Below, piece by piece: positions 62,478 through 64,000 of a stretch of DNA of 64,000 nt. The notes under the pieces are model-generated. The model did not search any database. It saw only the letters and a program-made list of their open reading frames with translations, and was not told the origin of the DNA. This DNA comes from Acidovorax radicis N35 (GTDB lineage: Bacteria; Pseudomonadota; Gammaproteobacteria; Burkholderiales; Burkholderiaceae_C). Made by a program: the position numbers and the translations under genes. The stretch covers positions 124,001 through 188,000 of the forward strand of contig NZ_AFBG01000023.1 in assembly GCF_000204195.1 (NCBI RefSeq). The letters are read 5' to 3'. Numbering within the stretch: the first letter of the stretch is position 1; each line of letters begins with the position of its first letter.

Positions 62478-62486
62478 GATGAGAAG

Positions 62487-62570
62487 CCCCCCTGAAGCGC
62501 TGCGCGCTTTCCCCCGAGGGGGGACGCCACCCCTGGCCCGGCAAAGCTGGTTCCACGGTAGCACTGGCAT
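62487..62570 (+). repeat. Dispersed repeat family B, copy 4
   Basis: Reads CCCCCCTGAAGCGCTGCGCG, CTTTCCCCC, GGGGGGACGCCACC, then GGCCCGGCAAAGCTGG, TTCCACGGTAGCACTGG. It starts ten bases after the glpR stop and lies before glpK. Confidence 0.75.
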
Positions 62571-62629
62571 GTACGCGCCCGCCGCAGCGCAAGTGCACAA
62601 CACATCAAACCCCTGATACCTTTCGCACC

Positions 62630-64000
62630 ATGACCTACCTGCTCGCACTCGACCAAGGCACTTCCAGCTCCCGCAGCATCGTCTTTGACGAGCAGGGCCA
62701 CATCGTGGCGCAGGCGCAGCTGGAGCTGCCGCAGATCTACCCCCAGCCCGGCTGGGTGGAACATGACCCGCTGGAGATCTGGCGCACCCAGCTGGCTACG
62801 GCGCGCGATGCGTTGGCCAAGGCCGGCATTGCCGCCAGTGCCGTGCGCGCCGTGGGCATCACCAACCAGCGCGAGACCACCGTGCTGTGGAACCGCAAGA
62901 CTGGCCAACCCGTGCACCACGCCATCGTCTGGCAGGACCGGCGCGCGGAGCCCGCCTGCGCCCAGCTGCGCGAACAAGGCCACGCAGCCAACATCCAGGC
63001 CAAGACCGGGCTGCTGGTGGATGCGTATTTCTCGGGCACCAAGCTGCAGTGGCTGCTGGACCACGTGCCCGGCGCGCGCGATGCGGCCGAACGCGGCGAG
63101 CTGGCCTTTGGCACGGTGGACAGCTGGCTGATGTGGAAGCTCACCCACGGACAGGTGCATGTGACGGACGTGAGCAACGCCTCGCGCACCATGCTGTTCA
63201 ACGTGCACACCAACCAGTGGGACGATGAGCTGCTGGCGCTGCTGCGCATCCCCAGATCGCTGATGCCCGAGGTACAGCCATCAAGCTCGCACTTTTGCGA
63301 CATCGCCGCCGACCTGCTGGGCCACGCCGCGCCCGTGGGCGGTGTGGCAGGCGACCAGCAAAGCGCGCTGTTCGGCCAGGCCTGTTTTACCGCCGGCATG
63401 GCCAAGAACACCTATGGCACGGGCTGCTTCATGCTGATGCACACGGGCGGCAAGTTCCAGACATCGCACAACGGCCTGCTCACCACCAGTGCAGCGCAGA
63501 CGGGCCGCCAGCCCGAGTTTGCGATGGAGGGCAGCGTCTTCGTCGGCGGCGCCGTGGTGCAGTGGCTGCGCGACGGTCTGCGCGCCATCTCGACCAGCAA
63601 CGAGGTCGAATCGCTGGCGCAAAGCGTGCCGGATTCGGGCGGCGTGATGATGGTGCCGGCCTTCACCGGCCTGGGCGCCCCGTACTGGAAGCCCGACTCG
63701 CGCGGCACCATCACGGGCCTCACGCGCGGCACCACGCTGGGCCACATTGCCCGCGCCGCCCTGGAGAGCATTGCCTACCAAAGCGCCGCCCTGCTTTTGG
63801 CCATGAGCCGCGATGCCGTGGCCGCTGGCGGCGCACCGGTCAGCGAGCTGCGCGTGGACGGCGGTGCCTGCATCAACGACCTGCTCATGCAGTTCCAGGC
63901 CGACCTGCTGGGCATCCCTGTGGTGCGCCCTGCGGTCATCGAGACCACTGCGCTGGGCGCCGCCTACCTGGCAGGGCTTTCGAGCGGCGTGTACCGCAGC
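62630..64000 (+). CDS. glpK: Glycerol kinase, 5' part (runs off the window)
   Basis: 457 codons are visible and the C-terminus is beyond the window; the family is about 500 residues. It starts [20 protein letters not shown], the FGGY phosphate-1 region. [58 protein letters not shown] and [14 protein letters not shown] follow the kinase order. It phosphorylates glycerol with ATP in the cytoplasm, feeding GlpD. It lies downstream of glpR, after a family B repeat. Confidence 0.96.
   Translation, partial: MTYLLALDQGTSSSRSIVFDEQGHIVAQAQLELPQIYPQPGWVEHDPLEIWRTQLATARDALAKAGIAASAVRAVGITNQRETTVLWNRKTGQPVHHAIVWQDRRAEPACAQLREQGHAANIQAKTGLLVDAYFSGTKLQWLLDHVPGARDAAERGELAFGTVDSWLMWKLTHGQVHVTDVSNASRTMLFNVHTNQWDDELLALLRIPRSLMPEVQPSSSHFCDIAADLLGHAAPVGGVAGDQQSALFGQACFTAGMAKNTYGTGCFMLMHTGGKFQTSHNGLLTTSAAQTGRQPEFAMEGSVFVGGAVVQWLRDGLRAISTSNEVESLAQSVPDSGGVMMVPAFTGLGAPYWKPDSRGTITGLTRGTTLGHIARAALESIAYQSAALLLAMSRDAVAAGGAPVSELRVDGGACINDLLMQFQADLLGIPVVRPAVIETTALGAAYLAGLSSGVYRS

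Overview
The window is GC-rich DNA from a betaproteobacterium, most likely a member of the Comamonadaceae close to Acidovorax. The pointers are the protein sequences themselves, the ACC deaminase/AcdR pair, PhaM, a Bug-type receptor, an spc-alpha ribosomal block separated from the S10 genes, and two families of short dispersed repeats. I see no phage, plasmid, transposase or CRISPR. This is chromosomal backbone with small accessory cassettes.

Layout. 0-6 kb: uspA, tgt, two diguanylate cyclases around a PAS-LuxR regulator, and a 146-bp nested hairpin element. 6-11 kb (minus strand): a Tat-exported FAD oxidase, a zinc-ribbon membrane protein, DUF2145, a small exported protein and YiaA/B. 11-20 kb: a saccharopine-dehydrogenase-like reductase, eamA, acdR/acdS, a Bug receptor, an MFS-acyltransferase fusion, and a CREST-like membrane protein divergent from an XRE regulator. 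20-26 kb: a membrane protein/SDR/mini-XRE cassette, then a TetR/DUF2867/ABC1-kinase/membrane-protein operon. 26-33 kb: two tandem WXXGXW proteins with calcium-type repeats, a hydratase, a tandem glycine riboswitch ahead of dadA, sulfite dehydrogenase sorA plus a cytochrome, a broken rhodanese and a CNNM/CorC protein. 33-40 kb (minus): FIST, phaM and a copper locus (DUF2946, TonB receptor, YcnI, PCuAC). 40-44 kb: GST, a DksA-type zinc finger, VOC, MarC, and an Rrf2 regulator divergent from nhaR.

44.3-53.3 kb (minus): rplN-rplX-rplE-rpsN-rpsH-rplF-rplR-rpsE-rpmD-rplO-secY-(infA remnant)-rpmJ-rpsM-rpsK-rpsD-rpoA-rplQ followed by initiator tRNA-fMet. 53.4-64 kb: a complete glycerol regulon. glpD has its own promoter region. 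An ABC importer, glpS-T-P-Q-U-V, is read leftward. glpR and glpK are read rightward, and glpK runs off the window. A 13-bp sequence shared between the glpD operator and the glpR/glpS intergenic region ties the regulon together.

The least expected observations are these. A dispersed repeat appears to encode the signal peptide of the copper protein YcnI. A second repeat supplies the stop codon and last residues of the neighbouring TonB receptor. The spc-operon infA is reduced to its 3' end. The two glycerol ABC ATPases carry complementary defects that predict one working and one degenerate ATP site. An Rrf2 regulator lacks all cluster cysteines. A palindrome of the same architecture occurs at two unlinked loci. 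All of this is read by eye from the sequence, and no searches were run.
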